Shown here one piece after another: positions 41,110-49,017 of a stretch of 50,747 bases of DNA. Within the stretch, counting starts at the first letter, position 1; each line of letters starts with the position of its first letter. Position numbers and translations under genes: made by a program. The notes beneath the pieces are model-generated. The model did no database searches. It was given only the letters and a program-made list of their open reading frames with translations, and had not been told where the DNA came from. This DNA comes from Butyricicoccus sp. (GTDB taxonomy: Bacteria; Bacillota; Clostridia; Oscillospirales; Butyricicoccaceae), in the NCBI GenBank assembly GCA_017886875.1, contig JAGHIZ010000006.1:1-50747 (forward strand). Reading direction: 5' to 3'.

Positions 41110-42189
41110 ATGAAGCGTGTTGGTATATTAACAAGTGGCGGTGACTGTCAAGGATTAAATGCTGCTATTCGTGGTGTTGCTAAAGCACTTTATGTTGAAT
41201 TTGGCGATAAAGTTGAAATATATGGTATATTAGACGGATACCGTGGTCTTATACAAGGTGAGTATAGACTTATGAAACCATCAGATTTTTCTGGTATTCT
41301 TACTTTAGGCGGTACTATTTTAGGTACTTCACGTCAACCATTTAAACAAATGCGTGTGCCAGATGAAAAAATCGGCGATAAAGTAGAAGCTATGAAAGAA
41401 AATTACAAGAAAATGAAACTTGATTGTCTTGTAATTTTGGGTGGTAATGGTACACATAAAACCGCTAATTTGCTTTCTGAAGAAGGACTAAATGTTGTTA
41501 CACTTCCTAAAACAATAGATAACGATTTATGGGGCACTGAAATGACTTTCGGTTTCTATAGTGCGTTAGAGCTTGCAACTGAAGTTATTGACTGTATTCA
41601 CACAACTGCAACTTCTCATGGTCGTGTATTTATCGTTGAAATTATGGGACATAAAGTTGGTTGGCTTCCACTTTACGCAGGTGTTGCTGGTGGTGCAGAT
41701 ATGATTTTACTGCCAGAGATACCATATAAAATGGAAAACTTAATTAAAATGCTTGATAATCGTGATAAGCAGGGCAAGAGATTTTCTATTATTGCAGTAG
41801 CAGAGGGTGCAATTTCAGAAGAAGAAGCAAAAATGAGCAAAAAAGAATTTAAAAAAGCTCGTGCAGAGATTACAGACCCAGCTATTTCTTATAAAATCGC
41901 TCGTGAGCTTGGCAAGGCTACAAATAGAGAAATTCGTGTTGTTGTTCCAGGTCATTTCCAGCGTGGCGGCGGTCCATGTTCTTATGATAGAGCATTTGCC
42001 ACACGTTTAGGCAGTTATGCAGCTCGTTTAATTTCAAATGGAAATTATGGCAATATGGTAGCGTTAAGAGATGGAGAAATTGTACCAGTGCCACTTAGTG
42101 AAGTTGCTGGCAAGCTCAAAACAGTTCCTCTTGATTGTAGCATGATTAAATCCGCTAGAGATATCGGTATTTCATTTGGTGATGAATAA
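41110..42189 (+). CDS. pfkA: 6-phosphofructokinase
   Basis: The 359-residue enzyme phosphorylates fructose 6-phosphate in glycolysis. Motifs are TSGGDCQGLNAAIRG for the nucleotide loop, GGTILGTSR, GGNGTHKTA (111-119), catalytic KTIDND (134-139), HGRVFIVEIMGH and GHFQRGG for substrate. Gly114, in the position that distinguishes ATP- from PPi-dependent enzymes (Gly versus Asp), indicates ATP. Residue 113 is Asn where E. coli has the Mg-linked Asp103; this appears in a group of long clostridial PFKs. Ribosome site GGAAGGA and a terminator bracket the gene. Confidence 0.93.
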   Translation: MKRVGILTSGGDCQGLNAAIRGVAKALYVEFGDKVEIYGILDGYRGLIQGEYRLMKPSDFSGILTLGGTILGTSRQPFKQMRVPDEKIGDKVEAMKENYKKMKLDCLVILGGNGTHKTANLLSEEGLNVVTLPKTIDNDLWGTEMTFGFYSALELATEVIDCIHTTATSHGRVFIVEIMGHKVGWLPLYAGVAGGADMILLPEIPYKMENLIKMLDNRDKQGKRFSIIAVAEGAISEEEAKMSKKEFKKARAEITDPAISYKIARELGKATNREIRVVVPGHFQRGGGPCSYDRAFATRLGSYAARLISNGNYGNMVALRDGEIVPVPLSEVAGKLKTVPLDCSMIKSARDIGISFGDE

Positions 42190-42193
42190 TAAA

Positions 42194-42223
42194 AAAACAG
42201 GTTGTGTTTTCACAACCTGTTTT
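42194..42223. terminator. Bidirectional terminator after pfkA
   Basis: A 13-bp stem (AAAACAGGTTGTG and its complement, 4-base loop) with A/T flanks ends pfkA and the opposing iron-uptake operon, whose last stop begins at 42228. Confidence 0.92.
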
Positions 42224-42227
42224 AATT

Positions 42228-42404
42228 TTACTTATCATCATGACAGCCGCTACAACCATTACAGCCACCATCACAATTATGTGAACATTGCTTTGAAGAT
42301 GGACAGCCAATACATTTAACACCGCTTTTTTTAGCTTTTACAATGTATGTTATAGCAGCTGCTATAATAACTAAAACAACTGCAATAATAATTAAATCTA
42401 TCAT
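42228..42404 (-). CDS. FeoB-associated Cys-rich membrane protein
   Basis: A 58-codon frame on the minus strand begins at the ATG at 42404. It has one membrane span (about 4-22, LIIIAVVLVIIAAAITYIV) and a Cys-rich tail: CIGC (31-34), then C40, C44, C48, C51 and C54 in a Gly/Asn-rich setting. This is the arrangement of the FeoB_associated family that regularly follows feoB in Firmicutes, a possible stand-in for FeoC that may hold iron or an Fe-S cluster. It lies 16 bases after feoB and ends at a bidirectional terminator. Confidence 0.9.
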   Translation of the reverse strand: MIDLIIIAVVLVIIAAAITYIVKAKKSGVKCIGCPSSKQCSHNCDGGCNGCSGCHDDK

Positions 42405-42420
42405 GATTTATAACACTTCC

Positions 42421-44442
42421 TTAAACCTTTGCAATAGGTTTGTTACTATTAAGTGCATATTCCTTATCTATTTTATTGTTAGCTTGACTAATCATATAAA
42501 CAACACATGCAATAATTGCTGAAACAGCGATTAAACCAGGGATAAATGCTGTGCCAACAGAACCAGTTGTGATTAATGTACCAATCTGATAAACAAGGAA
42601 TGAAAGGGTGTAAGCTGTGCCAAGCTGTAAACAGATACCGCCAAACAGCCATTTTTTATTTTGCATTTCAGAGTTCATAGCACCGATTGCAGCAAAGCAT
42701 GGTGGAGTATATAGGTTAAACATCAGATAAGCAAGAGCTGCAACAGATGATAGCCCCATAACAGTCGCAACGTCTGCACCAGCACCGCTTACAAGTGCTA
42801 ATTCTTCAGTATCAATAAAGTTAGTAATGCCATATACAACAGCTAATGTACCAACGACATTTTCTTTTGCAATAAAGCCAGTGATTGCTGCGGCTGCAAG
42901 CTGCCATACACCAAAACCAAGAGGCAACAGGATAATTGCAAATGGACTAGCGATAGTTGCAAGAATAGATGTGTTTTCCATACCTTCTTCAACTACTTGA
43001 AGCTGCCAGTTAAATGTCTGCATAATTTGCACAACTGCATTACATACAAGAATAATAGTACCAGCCTTTATTATAAAGGACTTAGCACGAGATAACATGG
43101 ATAAAACAGCTCTTTTTAAGCTAGGAACTTTATATTCAGGAAGTTCCATAATAAAGAATGATTTTCTAAATTTATGACCTGTAATTTTAAGTACAAGCAT
43201 AGAACTAAATAGGATAAGTACAATACCTATAAAATACATAAGTGTGCCAACCCAAGAAGCATCATGGAAAAATGCACCTGCAAACAATCCGATAACTGGA
43301 AGTTTAGCACCACATGGCATAAATGGAGTTAACATAGCAGTTGTTCTGCGTTCACGTTCATTTCTGATTGTACGACAGGCCATAACACCAGGAATTGCAC
43401 AGCCTGTACCAATAACCATAGGGATAATAGACTTGCCAGAAAGACCTACACGCTTAAAAAATGGGTCCATAACAACACTTACACGAGCCATATAACCGCA
43501 ATCTTCAAGCAAAGCAATTAAGAAATACATAACCATTACAAGTGGTAGGAAACCTACAACAGCACCTACACCGCCGATAATGCCATCAACAAGCAAGGAC
43601 TGTAAGAATGGTGATGCACCTTCTACAAGAGTTGCAACATAGCCTTGGAATTTTTCAATCCATGCCACAAGATAATCTGCAATCGCAGGACCAAGTCTTG
43701 ATTGTGAGATGTCAAATACAGCCCACATTACAACTGCAAAAATTGGAATTCCCAGCCATTTGTTAGCCAGAACAGAGTCAATTTTATCTTGTGTATTTGT
43801 ATCTTTAGTTAAAACCTTACGTTTTTCTACTTCAGAAACTATCTTATTTACAAATTGAAAACGTTTTCTGTCAGCAGCTTCAACTTCAGATTTAGCATGT
43901 AAGTTAATATCGCCTTGATGATAAGGTGCATTTTGATTTTTACCAGCTCTTTCAACAGCTTTAGCTATAATTTCGCTAAGACCATTATTAGTAGATACAG
44001 TAGATACTGTTTGAATTACAGGGCAGCCAAGCTTTTCAGAAAGAAGTTCTACATTTATAGTAGTACCTTTCCTATCATTTATATCACTTTTGTTGAGTGC
44101 GACAACAACAGGAACACCAAGCTCTAAAAGCTGAGTTGTAAAGAAAAGACTACGGCTTAAATTTGTAGCATCTACAATGTTTATAATTACATCTGGGTGC
44201 TCATTTTTAACGTAGCTACTTGTAATGCTTTCCTCAGATGTAAAAGGTGACATTGAATATGCACCAGGTAAGTCTACCGCAATTAAATCTTCATGGTCTG
44301 AGCAATACATTTTTTTAATTGGGCTTTCTTTTTTATCTACTGTAACGCCTGCCCAGTTACCAACACGTTCAGTACGACCAGTAAGGGCATTGAACATAGT
44401 AGTTTTACCACTATTTGGATTACCGGTTAGAGCAATTCTCAT
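42421..44442 (-). CDS. feoB: Ferrous iron transport GTPase FeoB
   Basis: The 673-residue inner-membrane Fe(II) transporter starts with a GTPase domain: P-loop GNPNSGKT (7-14), DLPGAYSMSPFTSEE at switch II, and NKSD for guanine specificity. A helical linker domain follows, then about eight or nine membrane spans with gate-motif sequences IGTGCAIPGVMACRTI and FMPCGAKLPVIGLFAG. It is slightly shorter than E. coli FeoB but every core motif is present. It is read 105 bases after feoA, past a stem-loop at 44522-44542, and is followed by the Cys-rich partner. Confidence 0.95.
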   Translation of the reverse strand: MRIALTGNPNSGKTTMFNALTGRTERVGNWAGVTVDKKESPIKKMYCSDHEDLIAVDLPGAYSMSPFTSEESITSSYVKNEHPDVIINIVDATNLSRSLFFTTQLLELGVPVVVALNKSDINDRKGTTINVELLSEKLGCPVIQTVSTVSTNNGLSEIIAKAVERAGKNQNAPYHQGDINLHAKSEVEAADRKRFQFVNKIVSEVEKRKVLTKDTNTQDKIDSVLANKWLGIPIFAVVMWAVFDISQSRLGPAIADYLVAWIEKFQGYVATLVEGASPFLQSLLVDGIIGGVGAVVGFLPLVMVMYFLIALLEDCGYMARVSVVMDPFFKRVGLSGKSIIPMVIGTGCAIPGVMACRTIRNERERRTTAMLTPFMPCGAKLPVIGLFAGAFFHDASWVGTLMYFIGIVLILFSSMLVLKITGHKFRKSFFIMELPEYKVPSLKRAVLSMLSRAKSFIIKAGTIILVCNAVVQIMQTFNWQLQVVEEGMENTSILATIASPFAIILLPLGFGVWQLAAAAITGFIAKENVVGTLAVVYGITNFIDTEELALVSGAGADVATVMGLSSVAALAYLMFNLYTPPCFAAIGAMNSEMQNKKWLFGGICLQLGTAYTLSFLVYQIGTLITTGSVGTAFIPGLIAVSAIIACVVYMISQANNKIDKEYALNSNKPIAKV

Positions 44443-44491
44443 TTTAAAATCCTCCTATTTTATAAATGCTTTTGGCTTTTTTGTACAAAAA

Positions 44492-44505
44492 TTAGCTATA
44501 GCTAA
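44492..44505 (-). promoter_or_regulatory. 14-bp palindrome in the feoA-feoB intergenic region
   Basis: TTAGCTATAGCTAA is a perfect self-complementary 14-mer, about 50 bases before the feoB ATG. Its TTAG...CTAA ends resemble metal-repressor (DtxR/MntR-type) boxes, so a metal-dependent regulator site is possible. Confidence 0.45.
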
Positions 44506-44521
44506 CCGAATGCTTTTAAAA

Positions 44522-44542
44522 AACTGCTTAAAATAAGCAGTT
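44522..44542 (-). terminator. Intercistronic terminator-like stem-loop between feoA and feoB
   Basis: A 9-bp stem (AACTGCTTA/TAAGCAGTT) with a 3-base loop and a minus-strand TTTTT lies just after the feoA stop. It should stop part of the transcription and so lower feoB relative to feoA. Confidence 0.75.
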
Positions 44543-44547
44543 ATTAG

Positions 44548-44760
44548 TTAGATAAGAATAGCCTCTGCTAAATCCTTATCTATATTATAACGTCCGTCTT
44601 TTATCGACACAACATAGCCGCCTCTCATATGAGAAACAACAGTTATTGGTTCACCGCTATAACAACCTAGAGAAAACAAAAAGCTGTTTAGTTCATCATC
44701 ATCGGTTTCAATATCTTTAATGATATATTCTTTTCCGAGTTCAGCGGAAGTTAAATTCAC
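44548..44760 (-). CDS. feoA: Ferrous iron transport protein FeoA
   Basis: The start is GTG at 44760 with GGGGTGG seven bases before it. The 70-residue SH3-like protein has the FeoA pattern: LTSAELGKEYIIKDIE, LFSLGCYSGEPITVVSHM and a terminal DLAEAILI-type strand. FeoA binds or tunes FeoB. It is the first gene of the feo operon and has a clear promoter at 44817-44845. Confidence 0.9.
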   Translation of the reverse strand: MNLTSAELGKEYIIKDIETDDDELNSFLFSLGCYSGEPITVVSHMRGGYVVSIKDGRYNIDKDLAEAILI

Positions 44761-44780
44761 CGTAATGCCACCCCTTTCAA

Positions 44781-44845
44781 GTTCTTAAAGAACGGTTGCA
44801 TATAACTAACAAATTTAAAATACCACAAGTAAAATGCTTTGTCAA
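44781..44845 (-). promoter_or_regulatory. Promoter of feoAB and downstream palindrome
   Basis: -35 TTGACA (44840-44845) and -10 TATTTT (44817-44822) are 17 bases apart. GTTCTTAAAGAAC (44781-44793, 6-bp arms) lies in the leader between promoter and start codon and could be an operator or part of a leader hairpin. I see no good Fur box. Confidence 0.6.
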
Positions 44846-44940
44846 TGCATTTAACAGATTAAATTTTATAATATAACACAGATAATCAAATCTGTACATA
44901 TTTAATTGCTGATATTATAAATTATGTTAAGAAAACTTAA

Positions 44941-44982
44941 TATATGATTGAATTATATGAATGATTTCTGATTATATGATTG
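44941..44982. promoter_or_regulatory. Direct repeats upstream of the ula locus
   Basis: Three near-identical copies of TATATGA(T/A)TG start at 44941, 44954 and 44973 in the 327-base gap between feoA and the ula genes. DeoR-type regulators such as the one at 47393 often bind repeats of this kind. The rest of the gap is very AT-rich, with no gene seen. Confidence 0.4.
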
Positions 44983-45087
44983 TTTTGTTTAAATAATATA
45001 AGCAAAAATACATAAAATTCATATTTATAAATTAGATAAAATGTAGAAAGATAAATAACAATCATAAAATGATGAGGAGGAATAAAA

Positions 45088-45303
45088 ATGAGCAAGATTG
45101 ATGAAATCACAAGAGAAAGTTGGATTATGGGTACTTTTCCAGAATGGGGTACTTGGCTTAATGAAGAAATTGAAAATGAGGAAGTAAAGCCTGGTACTGT
45201 TGCTATGTGGTGGCTTGGTTGTACTGGTATGTGGTTTAAAACTCCAGCAGGCTGCAACATCACTGTTGACCTATTGGAAAGATGCCATACGCATGAGTTG
45301 TGA
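45088..45303 (+). pseudogene. ulaG: L-ascorbate-6-phosphate lactonase, truncated after about 61 codons
   Basis: The frame starts well (AGGAGGAAT ribosome site) and matches the UlaG N-terminus: [20 protein letters not shown], then [20 protein letters not shown] and NITVD. It then changes abruptly at about 45268 and stops at 45303. UlaG is normally about 350 residues, and its metal-binding His/Asp motifs come after this point, so no lactonase activity can remain. Beyond the break the other frame continues as ulaC. The lactonase normally opens L-ascorbate 6-phosphate, the first step after uptake. Confidence 0.87.
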
Positions 45304-45676
45304 AACTCTTGAGGCAGCAGGTGCAATAGAGCCAAGATATAAAGAAGATATTATTGCTTGTATTGAAAAATATGGTCCATATATTGTAATTGCTCCAAAT
45401 GTTGCTTTGCCTCACTCTCAAGAAGGTGAAGATGGTGGTGTACATAAAACCGCTATTGCTTTCATGAAACTTAACAAGCCTGTTAGCTTTGAAGAAGGTA
45501 ATCCAGAATGTGATGCTCAGCTATTCTTTACGCTTGCCTCTTGCAATCCAGAACAGCACCTCGAAAATATGAGCAAGCTGTCTGAAATGCTTTGTAATGA
45601 TGAGCTTGTGGAGGAGCTAGCTAAAGTTAATAGTGAAGATGAACTTTTAAAGCTTCAAGCAAAATATCTTGATTAA
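45269..45676 (+). pseudogene. ulaC: PTS ascorbate EIIA component, missing its start
   Basis: From 45269 a frame shifted by +1 relative to ulaG reads [21 protein letters not shown] and continues with YGPYIVIAPNVALPHSQEGE, KTAIAFMKLNKPVSFEEGNP and AQLFFTLASCNPEQHLENMS. This is the EIIA(Asc) domain including its phosphorylated histidine (LPHSQEG). About the first 20 residues and the native ribosome site are missing because of the join to ulaG. The only nearby internal start is an ATG at 45293 without a ribosome site. Residual translation cannot be excluded, but the gene is broken. Confidence 0.85.
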
Positions 45677-45695
45677 GATATAGAGAAGATATAGA

Positions 45696-45728
45696 CGCTC
45701 AGAAAGTTATTTTTAAACTTTCTGAGCG
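45696..45728 (+). other. Perfect 13-bp stem-loop between ulaC and ulaA
   Basis: CGCTCAGAAAGTT and its complement enclose a 7-base loop. There is no T-run after it, so it is more likely an mRNA stability or processing element separating EIIA and EIIC levels than a terminator. Confidence 0.6.
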
Positions 45729-45760
45729 ACTTGAAAAAGGGAAAGGAACAAGGTGACAAA

Positions 45761-46963
45761 ATGGATATTTTGATGACTATTTGGACCTATTTTGCGACCA
45801 ATATTCTTCAACAACCAGCATTTATGATTGGTTTAATAGTTTTAATCGGTTATGTGCTGCTTGGTAAACCTTGGTATGATACCCTTAGTGGTACTCTTAA
45901 AGCAATCGTAGGTTATTTAATTCTTACTGTCGGCTCTGGTGGACTGACAAATAACTTCCGTCCAGTTTTAGTCGGTCTGAAAGACCGTTTCCAAATGGAC
46001 GCTATGGTAATTGACCCATATTTCGGTCAAAATGCCGTTACAGTAGGTGTTGAGGAGGTTTTCGGTAAAGGTTTTGGCGATGCAATGATTTTGTTGTTTA
46101 TTGCTTTTATCGTAAACATTCTTCTTGTTCGTTTCACAAAGCAAACAAAACTTCGTGCATTATTCACCACTGGTAATGTACAGGTTCAGCAGGCTGCAAC
46201 AGCTTACTGGCTGATTATGTTTGCTTGTCCATTCCTTCTTGAAAATCGTGTTGCTATGCTTATTGTTATGGCTCTGCTTTTAGGTGCTTATTGGGCAGTT
46301 GGTTCTAACCTTACAATCAAGCCTTGTCAGGAAGTTACTGATGGTGCTGGTTTCTGTTTAGCTCACCAACAAATGTTCGGTGTTGCATTCTTCTATTGGC
46401 TAGCTGGTAAGCTATTTGGCAATGAAGGCAAGAACAAGGACAAGAAAGTTAAGCGTATTGAAGACATTGAGCTTCCAGGCTTTATGTCTATGTTCAATGA
46501 TAACATGGTATCTGCATCAATTCTGATGTTAATATTCTTTGGTGCAATTCTTTGTGTACTTGGTCGTGATTACTTAATTGCTGGCGGCTTCTTAAAAGAA
46601 GGTCAAAGCATGGTATTCTATGTAATTCAGACCTGTTTATACTTTGCAGTTTATCTTGCAATTCTTCAACTTGGTGTTCGTACATTCGTTGCAGAACTAA
46701 CTGCTTCATTCTAAGGTATTGCTGATAAAATCCTACCAGGTTCTGTTCCAGGTGTTGACTGTGCGGTTATCTTTTGTTTTGGTGCTCCAAATGCTGTAAC
46801 ACTAGGCTTCCTTGCAGGTTTTGTTGGTCAGATTTTGGCTATTATTGTACTTATGGCTATTCCTCAAATTCAGTATAGAAACGATAAGGAAGGTTACTTC
46901 CTAATGACAGAAGATTATGAAGCTTATAAAGAATTGCGTGAAAAGCAACATGCAGTTAAGTAA
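45761..46963 (+). pseudogene. ulaA: PTS ascorbate permease EIIC, interrupted by a nonsense codon and shortened
   Basis: The ATG at 45761 follows AAGGTG. It encodes a UlaA-type membrane transporter: MDILMTIWTYFATNILQQ, TVGSGGLTNNFRPVLVGL, FTTGNVQVQQAATAYW and VGSNLTIKPCQEVTDGAGFC. At 46712-46714 a TAA interrupts ELTASF-stop-GIADKILPGSVPG, where family members have Gln (CAA/CAG), so one C-to-T change explains it. The frame then continues to 46963, but appears to lack about 75 residues between FVGQILAI and LMAIPQIQYR, compared with the usual 460-490-residue protein. Transport is unlikely. Confidence 0.85.
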
Positions 46964-47009
46964 TCAATAAACAAACAATTAAAAATAACTTTTTAAGGAG
47001 AGATGTAAA

Positions 47010-47315
47010 ATGGCAGCTCAGAATATGAAATTTTTAGTATGTTGTGCAAATGGTTCAGGTTCAAGTTTAATGGCTCAGTTAGCTCTTGAAAAGGTTCTTA
47101 AAAAGCATAATATTAAGCCAGGTAAAGTTCATCACTGCCCACTTTCAGAGGGCAAAGGTAGTGCTCCTCAATATGACGTTCTGATTTGTGCACAGAACTT
47201 TAAGAATATGTTCGAAGATGCTGAAAGCAAGGGCGTTAAGGTTATCGGTTTAAAGAATGTAATGTCTTCACCGGAAATCGAAACAAAACTAAAGGAAATT
47301 GGTATCATTGAGTAA
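47010..47315 (+). CDS. ulaB: PTS ascorbate EIIB component
   Basis: The 101-residue protein passes phosphate from EIIA to the sugar. The active-site cysteine is in LVCCANGSGSSLMAQL. KVHHCPLSEGKGS and CAQNFKNMF are further EIIB(lactose/ascorbate-type) features. A strong AAGGAGAGA ribosome site lies ahead, 46 bases after the ulaA remnant. The gene looks intact although its partners are broken. Confidence 0.93.
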   Translation: MAAQNMKFLVCCANGSGSSLMAQLALEKVLKKHNIKPGKVHHCPLSEGKGSAPQYDVLICAQNFKNMFEDAESKGVKVIGLKNVMSSPEIETKLKEIGIIE

Positions 47316-47328
47316 ATGATATGAAAAG

Positions 47329-47361
47329 TAGGGTTCCCGAGCTTTTAGTTTGGGAATCCTA
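47329..47361 (+). other. Stem-loop between ulaB and the DeoR gene
   Basis: TAGG-x-TTCCC pairs with GGGAA-x-CCTA around a 13-base loop. No T-run follows, so it may be a processing site or weak terminator. Confidence 0.5.
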
Positions 47362-47392
47362 TATTCATATAGGTATAAAGAGGTGAAAAAAG

Positions 47393-48160
47393 ATGAAAAG
47401 AGAACGTGTTTATGTAGATAATAGGCGAAATCAAATTTTGGATATTATGAAAGAAAATCCTAAAGTGCGTGTAGATGATTTAGCAGCAAAATTTAAAGTA
47501 TCGCTTATAACCATAAGACGAGACCTTCAATATCTGGAAGATAAGAAATTATTGGTAAGATTTTATGGTGGTGCGTCATATGCAGACCAAAAAGAAGTAG
47601 AAGAAAATGAAGTAAAACTTTATCGAAAACTTATTGCAAAATATGCAGCAACACTTGTAGAAGATGGAGATTCTCTTTTTATCAACACCAGTAGTAATGC
47701 ACTGCAAATGCTTACTTATATCAATCGTCAAAATGTAACCGTTATAACCAACAATGGAAAAGCTATTGATGTTGATTATCAAGAGGGGGTAAGTATTATA
47801 CTTACAGGCGGTGAGCTTAGACACCCTAAAGAAACTATGGTTGGTGATTTTGCTATTAGAAATCTTCAAACAGTTTTCCCTAAAAAAGCATTTATTGGCT
47901 GTTCGGCTATATCTCCAATTTCAGGAATGACAACGGAAAATGCTTCTGAAGTTAAAATAAATGAAATTATGATACAAAATGCAAAAAACGTTTATATTTT
48001 GGCTGACCACACTAAAATTGGAAAAGATAGTAGTTTTACTAGCTCTCCAATAAGTGCAATAGGTCATTTAATTACCGATGAAAAAGCACCAGAAGATGTA
48101 TTAAATGAACTTAGAGCTGCGGGTGTTAAAATTCATCAGGTACACAAAGGAGATTTTTAA
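47393..48160 (+). CDS. DeoR-family regulator of the ula operon (UlaR-like)
   Basis: The 255-residue protein has a DeoR helix-turn-helix at about 10-65 (NQILDIMKENPKVRVDDLAAKF then VSLITIRRDLQYLEDKKLL, read in part) and a C-terminal sugar-phosphate sensor domain (about 75-240; DSLFINTSSNALQMLTYI, VTVITNNGKAIDVD and ADHTKIGKDSSF). Such proteins repress catabolic operons and release DNA on binding a phosphorylated intermediate, L-ascorbate 6-phosphate in the case of UlaR. It is in the operon it probably controls, three bases ahead of ulaE. Confidence 0.88.
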   Translation: MKRERVYVDNRRNQILDIMKENPKVRVDDLAAKFKVSLITIRRDLQYLEDKKLLVRFYGGASYADQKEVEENEVKLYRKLIAKYAATLVEDGDSLFINTSSNALQMLTYINRQNVTVITNNGKAIDVDYQEGVSIILTGGELRHPKETMVGDFAIRNLQTVFPKKAFIGCSAISPISGMTTENASEVKINEIMIQNAKNVYILADHTKIGKDSSFTSSPISAIGHLITDEKAPEDVLNELRAAGVKIHQVHKGDF

Positions 48161-48162
48161 GT

Positions 48163-49002
48163 ATGAAAGCATACACACTTGGACTCTATGAAAAGGCAAT
48201 GCCTTCAACACTGAGTTGGAAAGAAAAAATGCTTGCAGCTAAAAAAGCTGGTTATGATTTTATAGAAATTAGCATAGATGAAACAGATGATAAACTTTCA
48301 AGACTTGATATGACTCGTCAGGAACGTGCAGAGCTTGTGGATTTAATGGAAGAAACAGGTATGCCTATTCGCACAATGTGCCTAAGTGGTCACCGTAAAT
48401 ATCCACTTGGAAGTATGGACGAGGCTACCCGAGAACGTGGCATGGAAATTATGGAAAAGGCTTTACAGCTTGCAGAAGACATTGGTGTTCGTATTATACA
48501 GCTTGCAGGTTATGATGTATATTATGAAGAAGGAAATGAGCAAACTAAAAAACTATTTTCCGAAAATCTAAAAAAAGCTACTGAAATGGCTGCTAAAAAA
48601 GGTGTTTTACTGGGATTTGAAACAATGGAAACCGAATTTATGAACACTGTCCAAAAATCAATGCAATATGTTAATATGGTCAATTCGGTTTACTTAAATG
48701 TATATCCAGATTTAGGTAATATAACAAACGCTGCCAAGGTCTATGGTAAAGATGTATTAGATGACCTTGAAACAGGTCGTGGCAGACTTGTTGCTATGCA
48801 CCTCAAGGAGACAGTTCCAGGTAAATTTAGAGAAATTCCATTCGGCACAGGTCATGTTGACTTTGAGGCAGGTATTAAAAAGGCTTTGGAGTTGGGTGTT
48901 CGTCGTTATGTAACCGAATTTTGGTATACTGGTAACCCAGAATGGGAAAAAGATATGGATTTTGCTGTATCTATGATGACAAAAATTTTAGACAAGCAAT
49001 AA
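48163..49002 (+). CDS. ulaE: L-ribulose/L-xylulose-5-phosphate 3-epimerase
   Basis: The 279-residue TIM-barrel enzyme converts L-xylulose 5-phosphate to L-ribulose 5-phosphate, an intermediate step of ascorbate breakdown. It reads YTLGLYEKAMPSTLSWKEKM at the start, then AAKKAGYDFIEISIDETDDK and RLDMTRQERAELV, CLSGHRKYPLGSMD and ETMETEFMNTVQKSM, with the metal ligands of the xylose-isomerase-like fold. The match to UlaE/SgaU is close and the gene looks intact. It lies 15 bases before the propeller gene. Confidence 0.93.
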   Translation: MKAYTLGLYEKAMPSTLSWKEKMLAAKKAGYDFIEISIDETDDKLSRLDMTRQERAELVDLMEETGMPIRTMCLSGHRKYPLGSMDEATRERGMEIMEKALQLAEDIGVRIIQLAGYDVYYEEGNEQTKKLFSENLKKATEMAAKKGVLLGFETMETEFMNTVQKSMQYVNMVNSVYLNVYPDLGNITNAAKVYGKDVLDDLETGRGRLVAMHLKETVPGKFREIPFGTGHVDFEAGIKKALELGVRRYVTEFWYTGNPEWEKDMDFAVSMMTKILDKQ

Positions 49003-49017
49003 AAAAGGAGAAGTACC

